Made by a program: the position numbers and the translations under genes. A stretch of DNA of 64,000 nt from Undaria pinnatifida (taxonomy: Eukaryota; Sar; Phaeophyceae; Laminariales; Alariaceae), in assembly GCA_012845835.1 (NCBI GenBank), contig JABAKD010000028.1, forward strand, positions 11,871,241 to 11,935,240, given 5' to 3'. Positions 1 through 10,302 of this stretch are shown piece after piece. The notes beneath the pieces are model-generated. The model was not told the DNA's origin and did no database searches. It saw only the letters and a program-made list of their open reading frames with translations. Every line of letters starts with the position of its first letter. Positions within the stretch are counted from its first letter, which is position 1.

Positions 1-2150
1 AATACTTGATACTGAGCTTTACAGCGTTTTGATGCCAATACATAACTCCGGGAGTTTCCATACTTTTGGGGGGCAGTTTTAGCAAGGGGGTATAGCGGAT
101 GTGCCGAATTTCCTTCTAAAGAGATCATATCCTCGCGTTTTACGAGTACATATTTTTTTCCGGTAATTACCGTTACCAGGAAATACGCATCCCTGTATTT
201 ATAGTAATATTTACTCCCACAGCAACGGTACGAACGTCTCCACAGCCATATACTTGGATTGGAATATAGACATGATATCTTACAAGATGCTGTTTGCCTA
301 AGAGTAAAATCATCCTTCGAAGTACGAGGTATGTGGTGTATTTCCAGGCTACAAAACAAACAAAACGGGGATGGTTCGGGCGCAATTCCCGGGTTTCCAG
401 GTTGTGCGTGCGCGGACTGTGGATCTCTCCCACGTCGTTTGAACCTACAAATAGTGGTGTCCCAGGCTCGCGTGTGCAAGCATTTTTACGCTCGAGGTTG
501 AGAGGGAGAAAACCGCGTTGCAAGGAGCCACATGATATTTGCAATATGAGTAGCCGTGCTGTTTTTAGGTGCCGTTTTTCGGGGCGGGGGTGATATCTAT
601 GAATGTTAGAGATATATGGTTCGTCTAAAAAAGTGCCAACGGCAGCCGCCAATGTGAAAAGAGCTTGGACAGGGGATGGAACATTACAACCCCTTTCCGG
701 GGCAAATTTGGAGGCGTTCCCACCACGGGCTTTTCTTTATATCTATTCCGCTAAAGCCGTCGCTAATGGCAAGCCGATGTTTACTTGAAAAAAAGAAAAT
801 CCGAAGATACCAACCAAACTTTGCCTCGACGGTTGTTAACCGGCCCGATTTGATTTTATTTGTGTTTCAACTTTTTTCCATTTTTTCGGAAAAACTTTTC
901 TGGCGGCGATCTTGGGCAACATGTACTTGAAAAATTCTCAAGCAAATCTCGGATTAGAAGCGGCGTGATTTCGTGTCCTCCACACACTTCGTTCGACGAA
1001 CTGAACGACAGCTTCGTGAAATCTGAACGTGGCGAGCTCGTTAGGGGCTCCGACCCACGCTTGGTGTACAGTGCCCACTCTACCGCCGGTGCTATGCATA
1101 TGTGGCGGGCACTGATCAGGCCTATGTAGAAAAACACGTTTGGCTGCTGGTGTGGAAAGGCCAAAACTCTCAATCGTCTCCCGACAAAAATAGAATTTCG
1201 AGGGAATTTGACGGAAGACCACAAGACAACGCGGGCAACCTCTTGCGCCCTAGAGCATCGATCAACATCAACTCTTCGGCGCTGTTACCTACCACCTACA
1301 CTCATGTGACCTTGTCCGGGTTAGCCGTGGGTTGTGTCTATCTCGAGATCAAAGGTCAATCGTAGTTGGACAAAATTGACCGAGGCTTGATGAACATTGA
1401 CCAATTGAGCCGCTTGAATAAAAAATAACCAGAAAAAAATATTGTTTACTTAAACTCTTTGTTTGCCCGCAGCAACGTGCGGAAATCTCATCCGCAAAAT
1501 ACTGGAAAATATGTTTGCAAACGTTTTCGTTCAACTATCGCCTTGCCATTAGCAACGGTCTAAAGGCAAGAACTCGGCGGACGCGAACGTACGCGTAGCG
1601 CGTAACATGCCTCCCCCACCGCACATATTAACCTTAACCCTGAAACCTCCAAATGCTGTTTGGTGTGTGGTGTTGTCGTTTTGTGTCAAAGCTTCAAGCC
1701 TGTGTTTAGGTGTTGTCCAGGCTCGCAGGAGTTCCTGCGTGTGGATCCGTTCTGATATTCACGTGCCGTTTTTACGCAGCCCTCCATACTGATGAATACC
1801 AGGTGCCGTGTATAACGTGTTATACCTGTTTTAAACCTTGTACGGTGTGTGTACAAGAAAACAAGAATACAAGAATAATACTGCCGCACCGGAAATATGA
1901 ATAATGTTCGGTCATCAAGTGTTTGTTGTTTTCCTACGATTAAACCCTCTGTTGCTTTCTATGACGTACCAGAGTGTCTTCCGGAGCTTAACATGCGAAG
2001 CGTAGCTAAAAAACGACGATATCAGCATTGGCCACACGTCCCAAACTGGCGCTGCTTGCTGGGCTAGGGAGTGACTAATTCATTGCCCCCTTTTTTATTT
2101 GTAGTTTTAGTTTCATGTTGATGTCTAGCGTTTCAGGACTTGTCCCGCAT
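1..2150. other. No gene recognised
   Basis: Only short open frames (up to about 120 codons) on both strands, with no recognisable domain, no phase-consistent splice chain and no clear repeat. Undetected exons are possible, including the missing 5' end of the membrane-protein gene at 10-18 kb, but nothing in the sequence supports that positively. Confidence 0.4.
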
Positions 2151-2398
2151 TTGTTATGGCTCAAGAATTCTGGATTGTTTTTTCACGTGTAGACCCCTGG
2201 ATGGACTACCACCCTATCGTATAAAATGCAATATGAAACCCAAGTATGATACGAACGGCCAGCACCTGGGCTGCCCCGTCCTTACCTTATCCCGCTTCTA
2301 CCTCTTTGCGAACCCCCCCCACACATCTTACATCAGGCTTACCCGCACTGATTTGGCCCGCTCCATTTTACAGCGAGGCTATCTTACACTCACACCCC
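2151..2398 (-). repeat. YR retrotransposon repeat B2 (outer)
   Basis: This segment matches 2684-2918 in direct orientation over about 240 bp with scattered differences. It is the outermost repeat of the element on its 3' side. Confidence 0.75.
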
Positions 2399-2463
2399 CC
2401 AACAATCACACCGACTTGTTGCAACCTTATCCCCCCCTCTCTTGATCGACAGGGCGGGCGGGT

Positions 2464-2683
2464 GGAAAAGTTGATCAATTGTGATGGGTGATGGGCACGC
2501 TGTCGGCCCCTGTGCTACGAGGTCACGCCAGTGCTACCACGACCGTTTATGACCAGGGTCGCGGGTGGTCTCGTGGCTCGACGCTCTGACCATGGGCTAT
2601 CGTCTCGTCTGTCCAACTTCCCCGTTTTTTCCGGATTCCAAAACGCCTCCACCAAACCCCACATTCCTGGCGGAAGGTTACAG
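2464..2683 (-). repeat. YR retrotransposon repeat A2
   Basis: About 215 bp matching 6632-6842 in direct orientation. It lies between the two B repeats, as expected for split direct repeats. Confidence 0.8.
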
Positions 2684-2918
2684 CTTGCTATGGCTCAATA
2701 ATTCTGAATTAATTTTTCACGTGTAGACCCCACTACCCTGTCGTAGAAAATGCAATATGAAACCCACGTATGATACGAACGGCCAGCTAGCACCTTGGCT
2801 GCCCGTCCTTATCCTCCCTTCTACCTCTTTACGAACCCCCCCCCACATCTTACATCAGGCTAACCCGCACTGATTGGGCCCGCTCCATTTTACAGCGAGG
2901 CTATCTTACCCTCACACC
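2684..2918 (-). repeat. YR retrotransposon repeat B1
   Basis: Direct copy of 2151-2398. It begins immediately after A2 and lies just downstream (in element sense) of the recombinase region. Confidence 0.75.
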
Positions 2919-2941
2919 ATAAGGCCAGCCTGGCACACATA

Positions 2942-3502
2942 TTATACTATTGCGAGGGCGGTGGAGACCGCGTCTGCTCCCTCCCCTGCCTCCCGTTCGT
3001 ACGTCATGAAAGCCCGAGACTTCCATCTTCCTGCACGTTGAATTTGCAGCTCAGAGAGGCCCTGCGCAGCTAACTGGGTGGCCCCCGCGATTCTTCCCGA
3101 GTGCAGTGCGAACTGCATGGGGTCTCTACCACTGCTTCCTACCATCGACCTCAACGCCGCGACCGCTTCCGCCCTGGTAAACACTCTCCATCCGGACGAC
3201 GTGCCCCTGATCGTCAGCGGCGCCTCCCCTCTTAACCGAGGGTGTACGTCGGGCAGGTCACCCAGAGCTTCGAAGGCTCCTATCGACGCGCCCCCCGTCT
3301 CTCTCGCGCGTACGAGCCGAGTTCGAGTGATGGTGCACTCTGCTCTCCTTTGGTCACTGTTCGACGCCAAAAGATGTACCGGCACTGCTAAGGCCGCCGA
3401 TCTGTTCTCGAATGCGGCCTGTATTCCTTCGTGAAGGAAATTGAGGCTGGTCCGCGTTAGACAAAACTTGGGGTGGACCTGACCGTCCGCGTATGCCCAC
3501 AA
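2942..3502 (-). pseudogene. Tyrosine recombinase region of the YR retrotransposon
   Basis: A 186-residue open frame whose C-terminal part carries the phage-integrase-type signature: HSGRIAGATQLAAQG (the H-x-x-R box), then a GRW segment, then a TYERE segment with the presumed catalytic tyrosine. In this element class the recombinase inserts a circular DNA intermediate. It is the last coding part before the B1 repeat. Treated as a fossil part of the element. Confidence 0.75.
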
Positions 3503-3785
3503 CTGTGACGCTCTACACTAGAGCAAGTAAGACACCGCGAGTCGAAGCCACATAACATATCCTCCGTCTACCATACTTGCTACTACGCGTCGCCCTTGCG
3601 AAAGCATAGCCCATGTCAGCGGCAGTCTAACCCGCGCCTTCTTGTTGATATGCCGCGCGCCCTGTCTATTCCCTTCACCACTGCCAAGATCATGCAATGC
3701 GCCGTCGGTAGTTCGCATCCTGCGAACATCTTGGGGAATATTTTATCGCCGCTAAGTAACCTCTGACAGCGGACTGCTGATTATT

Positions 3786-4600
3786 TTACACGAAGCAATG
3801 AGAGGCCATGAATTCAAGCAAGTCATTCAGCACTTCATCGGGATAGTCAAGAGTATTCAACCATGACCCTTCACCCTGCGCTTGTTCGGCGGCCGCCGTC
3901 ATGATGCCCCAGAACCCAGGCCACCCAGACCACCCAAAAGTCAAACAAAAGTCAATCACTACCAACTCTCCTACTGTGTAGCAAAAATTGTGGTCTTCGT
4001 CCGGGTCTACCCGGACGTTGCGGAAAGCGTCGGACACATCGGCCTTGCTCATCAGAACTCTCTTTTGCCGGGAACTTTTGCTGAGTGTCACGAGTTCGGC
4101 GAGAAACTTGGGCAGCGCCAGAGCGCACAGGCATTGGGGACGTTATCCGGGTTATTGTCTCTCTTTAATCGTCCCCTCTTCTCACTGGTCTGTTCATCGA
4201 ACGACAAGCCTCTGATTGTTCGCGCCTTGTGTGTTACGACAGCCGCCAATGGCGAGACTCGTAGATTCGGGATTTCTCGCGCGGTTGATTTTAGTATCAC
4301 CAAAAACAAGTTTGATGTCTTACATGTTCCCCAATCCATACTGCTGGCAGATGCTCGATGACGGTGCGTGATTTCCGTACTGTAACACGCCCAAGATCAG
4401 CGCCCGTCGTGACCTTGTTCACAGGTACCCCTCCTGTGACTATCGAGACTAGCTCGTCCACTGCCCCGAAACAGCCTTTCAAGTCTCCGAAGAATCGCTG
4501 TATGTGTGGGGGGTCTATCGGCGGTGCTTCCAAGGATCCTCCTACTGCTCGTGCTACGTCTCCCACGACTCCTGTAATGTCGCATCATGGTTATGCAAAT
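3786..4600 (-). pseudogene. Reverse transcriptase region of the YR retrotransposon
   Basis: Fragments in the minus frames carry DIRS-type reverse transcriptase blocks: a segment around PNLRVSPLAAVV followed by a THKARTIRGLSFD block, and a KADVSDAFRNVRVD block (motif A, with the catalytic aspartates). It lies between the Gag-like region and the recombinase. Fossil part of the element. Confidence 0.72.
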
Positions 4601-4989
4601 GTGCGCTAGCTTGTAAAAAACACGTTTTCTTTCTTGTGCATTGAGGTAATCTTTTTAAGTTTTCGTTACTCTGCGTGCCATTGCTGTACCATGGGTTCTG
4701 TTCTGTTTCGACTGAGCAACACACCATAAGGAAGCCGTGAGCGTGCTGGCCCGCTACTCTCCCGCGATTCGACCGGAACGAACATGCTATTATCTGGTTG
4801 GTGAACGGACGGCTCGACTTGCCCGTACCGTTCGCGCCACTCTGTCTGCTCTGCATTGTGCCTGTGCTCCCGCCTTAACGGTGGCGGTGGTGCCGCCCCA
4901 TACTGGTGGGGGGTACCCAACGGCCCTTCTGATCTGAGCCTACTGCGTGAACGATCCTGCTTCGATCCGCGTGGAAGTGGAGTAATCTG

Positions 4990-6600
4990 GCCCTCTTCTC
5001 AAGCTGGTTTGCACTATGGTGTGAGTCTTCCGTGAAGCCAACAGTCTCGGTTTTCGACGGAAGGGGGAAATCTGCAGACCCTCTGTTCAGACTTACAGGT
5101 CGAGTTGTCGCTATACTGGTAGGTCATACTCTTCCTCTCGTCCCTTTTATCAAGTACTCCCTTCTTCTGGTATGTCACTGCTGCGTATTGGTACGTGGTA
5201 CTGTGCTGACAACCTGACTTCTGAGTTGTGGTGTCTTGCTGTTTCTGCGTACAATCTGCTTCAAACGTTCTGCTGTTTGACTCCCTACATTTGTTTCTCG
5301 GAACCTGACTCTCACCGTGAAACAGGGCCGACGACACCAACCCGGGAGTGGGCGCATGGAGAAATCCCACGGACCTCCTGGCGTTTGCGAATGCTATCCA
5401 TTCTTGTTGCGCCCCTGCCCCCCCTTCGGTCGGCCCGGCCTGATGGCAGAGCCCGTACTGTCGGTTGCTGCCAGAGCCCCGTCCCGCTCCGCACCTGCCG
5501 CCTTCCGCGAAGTTTCGACTGCAGCGCGTGATGCTCGGTGGGCGCTGCCCTCCGCCTCCCCCTCCTGCTCCCGCCGCCCCCGCTGCTGCGACTGCTTGTT
5601 GCGGCGGCGGGGGAGGCGGTGGCGGCATCGGGAGGGCTTGCTGCGGCTGCGGCTGCTGCTGCATGGGGACTTGGTGGGCAAACAGACAGTTTCCCCGCGG
5701 ACACGGGACCCCGCGCCACGCGTAATCACATACCCCGGGGGAAGTAGAACGGTCCTGCATGCGAGCCTTGAATGAGGCGGGCAACCCACCGCCGCCGGCC
5801 CGACCTTGCGCAGCGGCTGTACGCTGGCCCCTCGCGCCTGGGGCCCCCTTCCTCTTTCCCCCGACCGAGCCTGCCTCCTTGTCGGAAGGCTGCCTCTAAA
5901 ATCCTTGCCTTCCCCGAAACTTTCTGCGGCTCCTTCCTCCACCAGCGCCCTCAGCCGCATGAAGGTCGGCGTGATCCTGGGTATCCCCGTGCCGGCGGGG
6001 GGGGCGGCGTACGGGTGTTTCCGAAAGAGTACACCTCCCTGCGACACTAGTACAGTCATCGCGTCCTTCAGGCCGACATTCATCGCTTTGAGTAGCAGTT
6101 CGCGAACCTTGGCCCTAGTACGGTCTGAGGTTGCTGAAATGGCGCCGGAGGTAGACCTCACCGACTTCTGCACTGCTTCCAGCTCGCCACGCAAGTGTCT
6201 CACGCTGCCTTTGCAAACCGCGTGCGCTCCCTCCATGCCATAGTCGAGGGTTCTATGAAAGCCGGGCTGCTGCGCTCGCGTCGCCCCTCCCGCCCATGGG
6301 GCCATCAAGCCTCCTGGGTGCACTGTCCGGGGGCTGGGCGGCCACCTGCTGCTGTTGCAGGGGCTGGGCCTGGTTGTTCTCCATGCAGGCCAGACTTTCC
6401 ACGATCGCCTGTTGGGTCGCCATTACCTGCTGCATCAGGGTCATTAAGGCTGGAGCTGCAGGGGCATTCGCGACCGCCCCTCCCTCCGCCTCGGCCGTTG
6501 CCTCCTGCCTGCAGGATGCCGTCGGGGGGAGGTAGGGCCTGGTCACCCCCGAGCCGACCTCCCACATCAATGACCTCAGCTCCTTCGAGATTGGCATGTT
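4990..6600 (-). pseudogene. Gag-like region with CCCH zinc finger of the YR retrotransposon
   Basis: Low-complexity Pro/Gln/Ala/Gly-rich minus-strand frames contain a CCCH finger around CDYAWRGVPCPRGNCLFAH (near 5675-5730), followed by poly-Pro and poly-Gly tracts. Such a finger in the first ORF suggests RNA binding by a Gag-like protein. The strong GC bias of this stretch produces long shadow frames on the other strand. Fossil part of the element. Confidence 0.6.
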
Positions 6601-6631
6601 CCTCTCCCCCTCCCGGCATGCCGTCCGCCAT

Positions 6632-6842
6632 GGGAAAGTCGATAAATTGTGATGGGCACGCTGTCGGCCCCTGTGCTACGAGGTCACGCCGGTACTACCA
6701 CGACCGTCTATGACCAGGGCAGGGGGTGGTCACGTGGCTCGACGCTCTGACCATGGGCTATCGTCTCGTCTGTCCAACATCCGTTTTTTCCGAAGTCCCA
6801 AACGCCTCCACCAAACCCCACATTCCTGACGGAAGGTCACAG
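6632..6842 (-). repeat. YR retrotransposon repeat A1 (5' end of element)
   Basis: Matches 2464-2683 in direct orientation and marks the 5' boundary of the minus-strand element. Confidence 0.8.
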
Positions 6843-7383
6843 TTCTTATGAAGTCAGCGTACAGATTCTACGCATTCGGCGAAGCAATTTCTCTCGCTGT
6901 GGGTCAAAAGCGCATTCCAACTGCATCTCCCTTGTCCACTTGTTTCGGGAATTCCCAGCTAAAAGCGTATTGGTTGAACAGTAGCCTGCGATGTTCTCAC
7001 CCCACAAATCGTACCAGATAGAGTACCAAATAGATTTCGATGTTTGTGGTGGTCCGCACATTTTCTCTCAGTTTTTCCAAAACACGCGACGAAGCCGCGC
7101 TCGAGTTGGAGCCTTAGCCTGGGTTAGGGTTAGGGTGAGAGGGTTAAGGATGGGTCGACGCCCTCTCGCGATTTGACGAAAAAAGAAAAAAAGAAAAAAA
7201 GAAAAAAAAAAAACAGCCTAAAAACCTCTATAAAGTGAAATATATTTGGCACCTTATCTGGTATGATTTTGTGGGTCAAAACCGGTAAAGCCGCCTCGAT
7301 GCTCGCCGATCAAGGTGAATAAAGCACTTGGTTCTGTAACTGACGTTGTAAGAATATTTTTAAAAAATGCAAGGATCGGGCGG
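6843..7383. other. AT-rich spacer with interstitial telomere-like tract
   Basis: No gene seen. At 7118-7150 there is GGGTTAGGGTTAGGGT followed by a degenerate continuation, resembling TTAGGG telomere repeats. At about 7180-7213 there is an A-rich tract with interspersed G. Either could be a repair scar or simple-sequence drift. Confidence 0.5.
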
Positions 7384-7952
7384 TCAGCGGCCCCGCCCTC
7401 CATAATAGTAGCGCAAAAAGGACATGCCTAAGAGAATGGGAAGGTAATGGAGCGTACCAAGAGGTTCAGCTGCTACATGTATTTGAAATATATGCCATTG
7501 AAAAGTGTGGGTTTTGTTGGGAGTGGTTTTGCGCACAGGCATGTGTGAAGGTAGGCGATGGTGCACTGCATAGAGGAATTGGAAAGACGAAACTACACGC
7601 AAATAAGGAGGTTGTGTATAGTAAGGAGAACTGTGGTGTTGTGGATAGGCGAGAAAGAGACAGGGAGAAAATGAAAAGAAAATCGCGGTTGAAGAAAATA
7701 ATAGTCGTGGATGAAATGTAATATATGTAAGTTTCCAGGCACATATCGAGCTGCCCCCCGCCCCAACCCCCCCCCCCCCCCCCCCCCCCCCCCGCCCCCA
7801 ATAATATACTGGTGCCAAAACCGTCAGATTTATCCCCTCGAAAGGATTTATAGCTTACATGCACAAATTGCCCCTCCCCCCCCCCCCCCCCCCCCCCCCC
7901 GCCCCCCTCCAAACCCGCTCGCTTTTGATCAAAACCAGGCCCCCCCTTTCCC
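7384..7952. repeat. C-tract-rich region upstream of repeat X
   Basis: Two long cytosine runs (about 7768-7797 and 7877-7900) are separated by a segment containing a shorter version of the repeat X 5' sequence (a tract of C, then a stem about opening TTTATAG). Apparent long frames here are poly-Pro or poly-Gly shadows. The minus strand could form G-quadruplexes. Confidence 0.55.
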
Positions 7953-8200
7953 TTCACAGCTGTCAGATTTTGTCCCCCTCAGAAACGGGTTTTATAGTTT
8001 CCGCGCACAGACTGACTAAAATCATCCTGTTGACCCTGATAGCTACACTGTAGCTGTAAGGGGAGTCGCCGACCTATATCCTTAATGAGGACACACAACC
8101 CGTAATGCGCGCGATCGGAGTATCACACACAGCTTGCAAAGATGAGTTTCGACGAAATCTTCGATCTCACAGCTGGAGTGTATTTTAATTTTTATAATAT
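7953..8200 (+). repeat. Dispersed repeat X, copy 1
   Basis: About 248 bp shared with 33911-34162 (+) and 55327-55557 (-), with fragments at 22378-22438 (+) and 56139-56222 (-). The most conserved part runs from GGGGAGTCGCCGACC to the terminal AGCTGGAGTG and an AT-rich end. Poly-C/G tracts lie nearby in most copies. It encodes nothing visible and is probably a non-autonomous element of unknown class. Confidence 0.75.
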
Positions 8201-8462
8201 GTAAGGAAACTTCAATTGGCAAAGGTAGCATAGCCAGACCTTGGCTGAATCCGGAGAAGGATTCGGACGGCATGACATGCGCCGAGAGCAATGAAGGGTG
8301 GGAGACGAATTCTGTTTGTTCATGAAGTGGCAAAATCCTACCACAACTGCAAGAAAAAAACACAACGTCAACTAGAGCAGTCAGCCCAACTCCCTGACAC
8401 TACGTACGCGAAAAATGCAAAACCCACGCCGGAAGTCAGACCATATCTGCTTCCGTGATGGA
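8201..8462. other. Unassigned spacer
   Basis: No gene, RNA or repeat recognised between repeat X and the duplicated segment that follows. Confidence 0.4.
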
Positions 8463-9033
8463 AAGCATAAGACGCTACGAACTTATAATCCGCAAAGTTC
8501 ACGCTGGAAAGTCTAGAGTACTGACGGCCAAAGTTTACGCTGAAAACTGAGTATTCGAGCACAAAGCGTAGAGACAAAAGAGAAAAAGGTCAGGAACACG
8601 TACACGCACGCAGTACCACCCCCTGTTTTTGTACAGTTACTGTCAAAGAAGCAACCCCCTTTTTCTACAGTTTTTGGCAAAGACGCGGAGAAATACTGAG
8701 TATGTAAACAAATGCGCTGCGAAAAAACGGTCATTGACTGGCTTGCCGTTTACTGGGCTAACCCGTACAGCCTGTAGGATCAAGCATTCGTCTCTCATGA
8801 ACAAACTTCGACAAATAAACCCATTGTGTAAGGCTATGGCGAAAACCTGAGAACGAAAGCAAACACACGGAGGGAAAAGCTCTGCATAAGAAGCTACGAA
8901 CTCGTAATCCGCAAAGTTCACGCTGGAAAGTCTTGAGTACTGAAGCCCCAAGATTTACGCTGAAAAGTCTGAGTACTCGAGCACAAGGCGTAGAGACAGA
9001 AGAGAAAAGGGTCGGGAACACGTACAAGCACGC
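8463..9033. repeat. Direct duplication of an approximately 149-bp segment
   Basis: 8463-8611 and 8884-9033 match over about 149 bp, including CGCAAAGTTCACGCTGGAAA and the following AGTACTCGAGCACAA-like stretch, at roughly 90% identity by eye. They are separated by about 270 bp. Minus-strand frames repeat the same peptide in both, but no protein family is recognised. Confidence 0.7.
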
Positions 9034-9260
9034 TTGTTGGGGGAAATTTTCGAGAGCTTGGAAAGAGAAACAGCGCCAGCACCCTTCATGATTCTCGAGA
9101 GAGAGGTGAAAGGCTGAAAGGGAAAATTATGATATGTGCGCGCAGCCTTCGCACAATTTTGAACGGAACTGACGTTGTAAAGTCCGTTTATTAACGGAAA
9201 ACGAAAAGCGGACACATGTGATGGCCCACAGCGTAGCTGCGCAGAAGGATACGACCGCAG

Positions 9261-9540
9261 CAGATGCTGCTGTAGATACTGTACGTTGTACATACCGTGC
9301 GTAATATAGCAACATTGACAGGTCATGCGCAGCTCCATGACAGCTGCTACTGCTACTGCTGTACATATCACTCGTTCTGTGCCGTTCTGTGCTGTAGGCT
9401 ACATACTCGTATTCGTAGCTAGCTTTGTCTGAGCTGCTGCTGTAGGTACTGTACGTAGGATATACCGTACGCAGCAACGTTGACAGTACATACGTAGCTC
9501 CATCACAGCTGCTACTGCTGTACATATCACTCGTGCTGCT
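9261..9540. repeat. Two-copy local tandem duplication (period about 170 bp)
   Basis: 9261-9380 and 9432-9540 share segments including CAGCTGCTACTGCT and GTACATATCACTCGT, with CAG/CTG-rich sequence. Probably a degenerate minisatellite. Confidence 0.6.
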
Positions 9541-10302
9541 ATAGAACACGCAGCTCTCGGATCTTCTTTGATCTCTGTCCCCTCAGCAGATTTTTTTGGA
9601 AATTTTGATAGATGGCAGTTTTCGACGAAGCCTTGGTGGCAAGTGTTCTTCGGGGCGTCACCCTCTGATTTTGGGCACCCGTAACTCTGCTCGCGCGCCG
9701 AATCTTGTGCCGGGGAAAGGTGTGCGCAAATGGAAAAGCATTGCATTGCGTCGTCAAGCTCCAAAGTGTGAAGGGGGTGTGAAGTGTACAATTTTGAAAG
9801 CAGGGCGAATTTTCCTGCTTGCACGGGAGTGTTCACACGTCATATTAGTTAGGCATATTTCACTCTAATTTCATGTAATACCTCCCAAAACGTGGGAGCA
9901 CGAGCCTTAAAATGCCTTATTTCTGATGACGGGCCTTGCGTGCTCTAGCCATACGCCTTAACACCATTTGAGGCGTGCCTTGAAGGCTAGGGCCTTGTTC
10001 TCGCAGGTCGTTGGCTGCATTACGTTTCTTCACTTTTCCTCGCACGCCCTCCGAAGTATGATGGTATGAAAGATGCGTGCCGAAGTATGATGGTATTATG
10101 GCATATCAGATGCGTTCCGATGGAAACATTCAAGCTAAACTTGGCCAGACTATAGTAGGGTTTACGGGTTGTGATTGTGATAGTCGTTCGCAGGATTCAA
10201 CACACCATTCAACGCTGGTGTACGATTGTAACTTGCTGTCGTTACCTGTCACCTCCATTTTATTTTGCGCGCATCCGTCGCACAACCCTCCTAAAAACAC
10301 AG
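9541..10302. other. Upstream flank of the TMEM181-like exons
   Basis: No exon could be assigned. One or more 5' exons encoding the N-terminal signal or anchor and the start of the lumenal domain should lie here or further upstream. The frame of the first recognised exon stays open upstream to an ATG at 10171, but an AAACACAG acceptor at 10302 argues that coding begins at 10303. Confidence 0.35.

Larger units (their letters stand above)
2151..6842 (-). mobile_element. Ngaro/PAT-type tyrosine-recombinase (YR) retrotransposon, broken fossil
   Basis: On the minus strand the order is: direct repeat A1 (6632-6842), a Gag-like region with a CCCH zinc finger, a reverse transcriptase region, a tyrosine recombinase region, then repeats B1 (2684-2918), A2 (2464-2683) and B2 (2151-2398). 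This A1-genes-B1-A2-B2 layout is the split direct repeat arrangement known for Ngaro/PAT members of the DIRS order, which integrate with a tyrosine recombinase rather than a DDE integrase. The reverse transcriptase is of the DIRS type. The coding part is broken in several places (roughly five or more), so the copy looks inactive. The A repeats are clearly alignable but diverged by several percent, which suggests moderate to old age. Family level (Ngaro versus PAT) is inferred from repeat layout only. Confidence 0.82.

Noticed and set aside
4737-4937. Small + strand gene within the retrotransposon
   Set aside because: Shadow of the minus-strand coding region; no start context or homology.
5317-6713. 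Long + strand frames opposite the Gag-like region
   Set aside because: GC-biased shadows of the minus-strand Pro/Gly/Ala-rich sequence of the retrotransposon.
7711-8053. Poly-proline frames at 7.7-8.0 kb
   Set aside because: They arise from long cytosine runs and end in repeat X; not genes.
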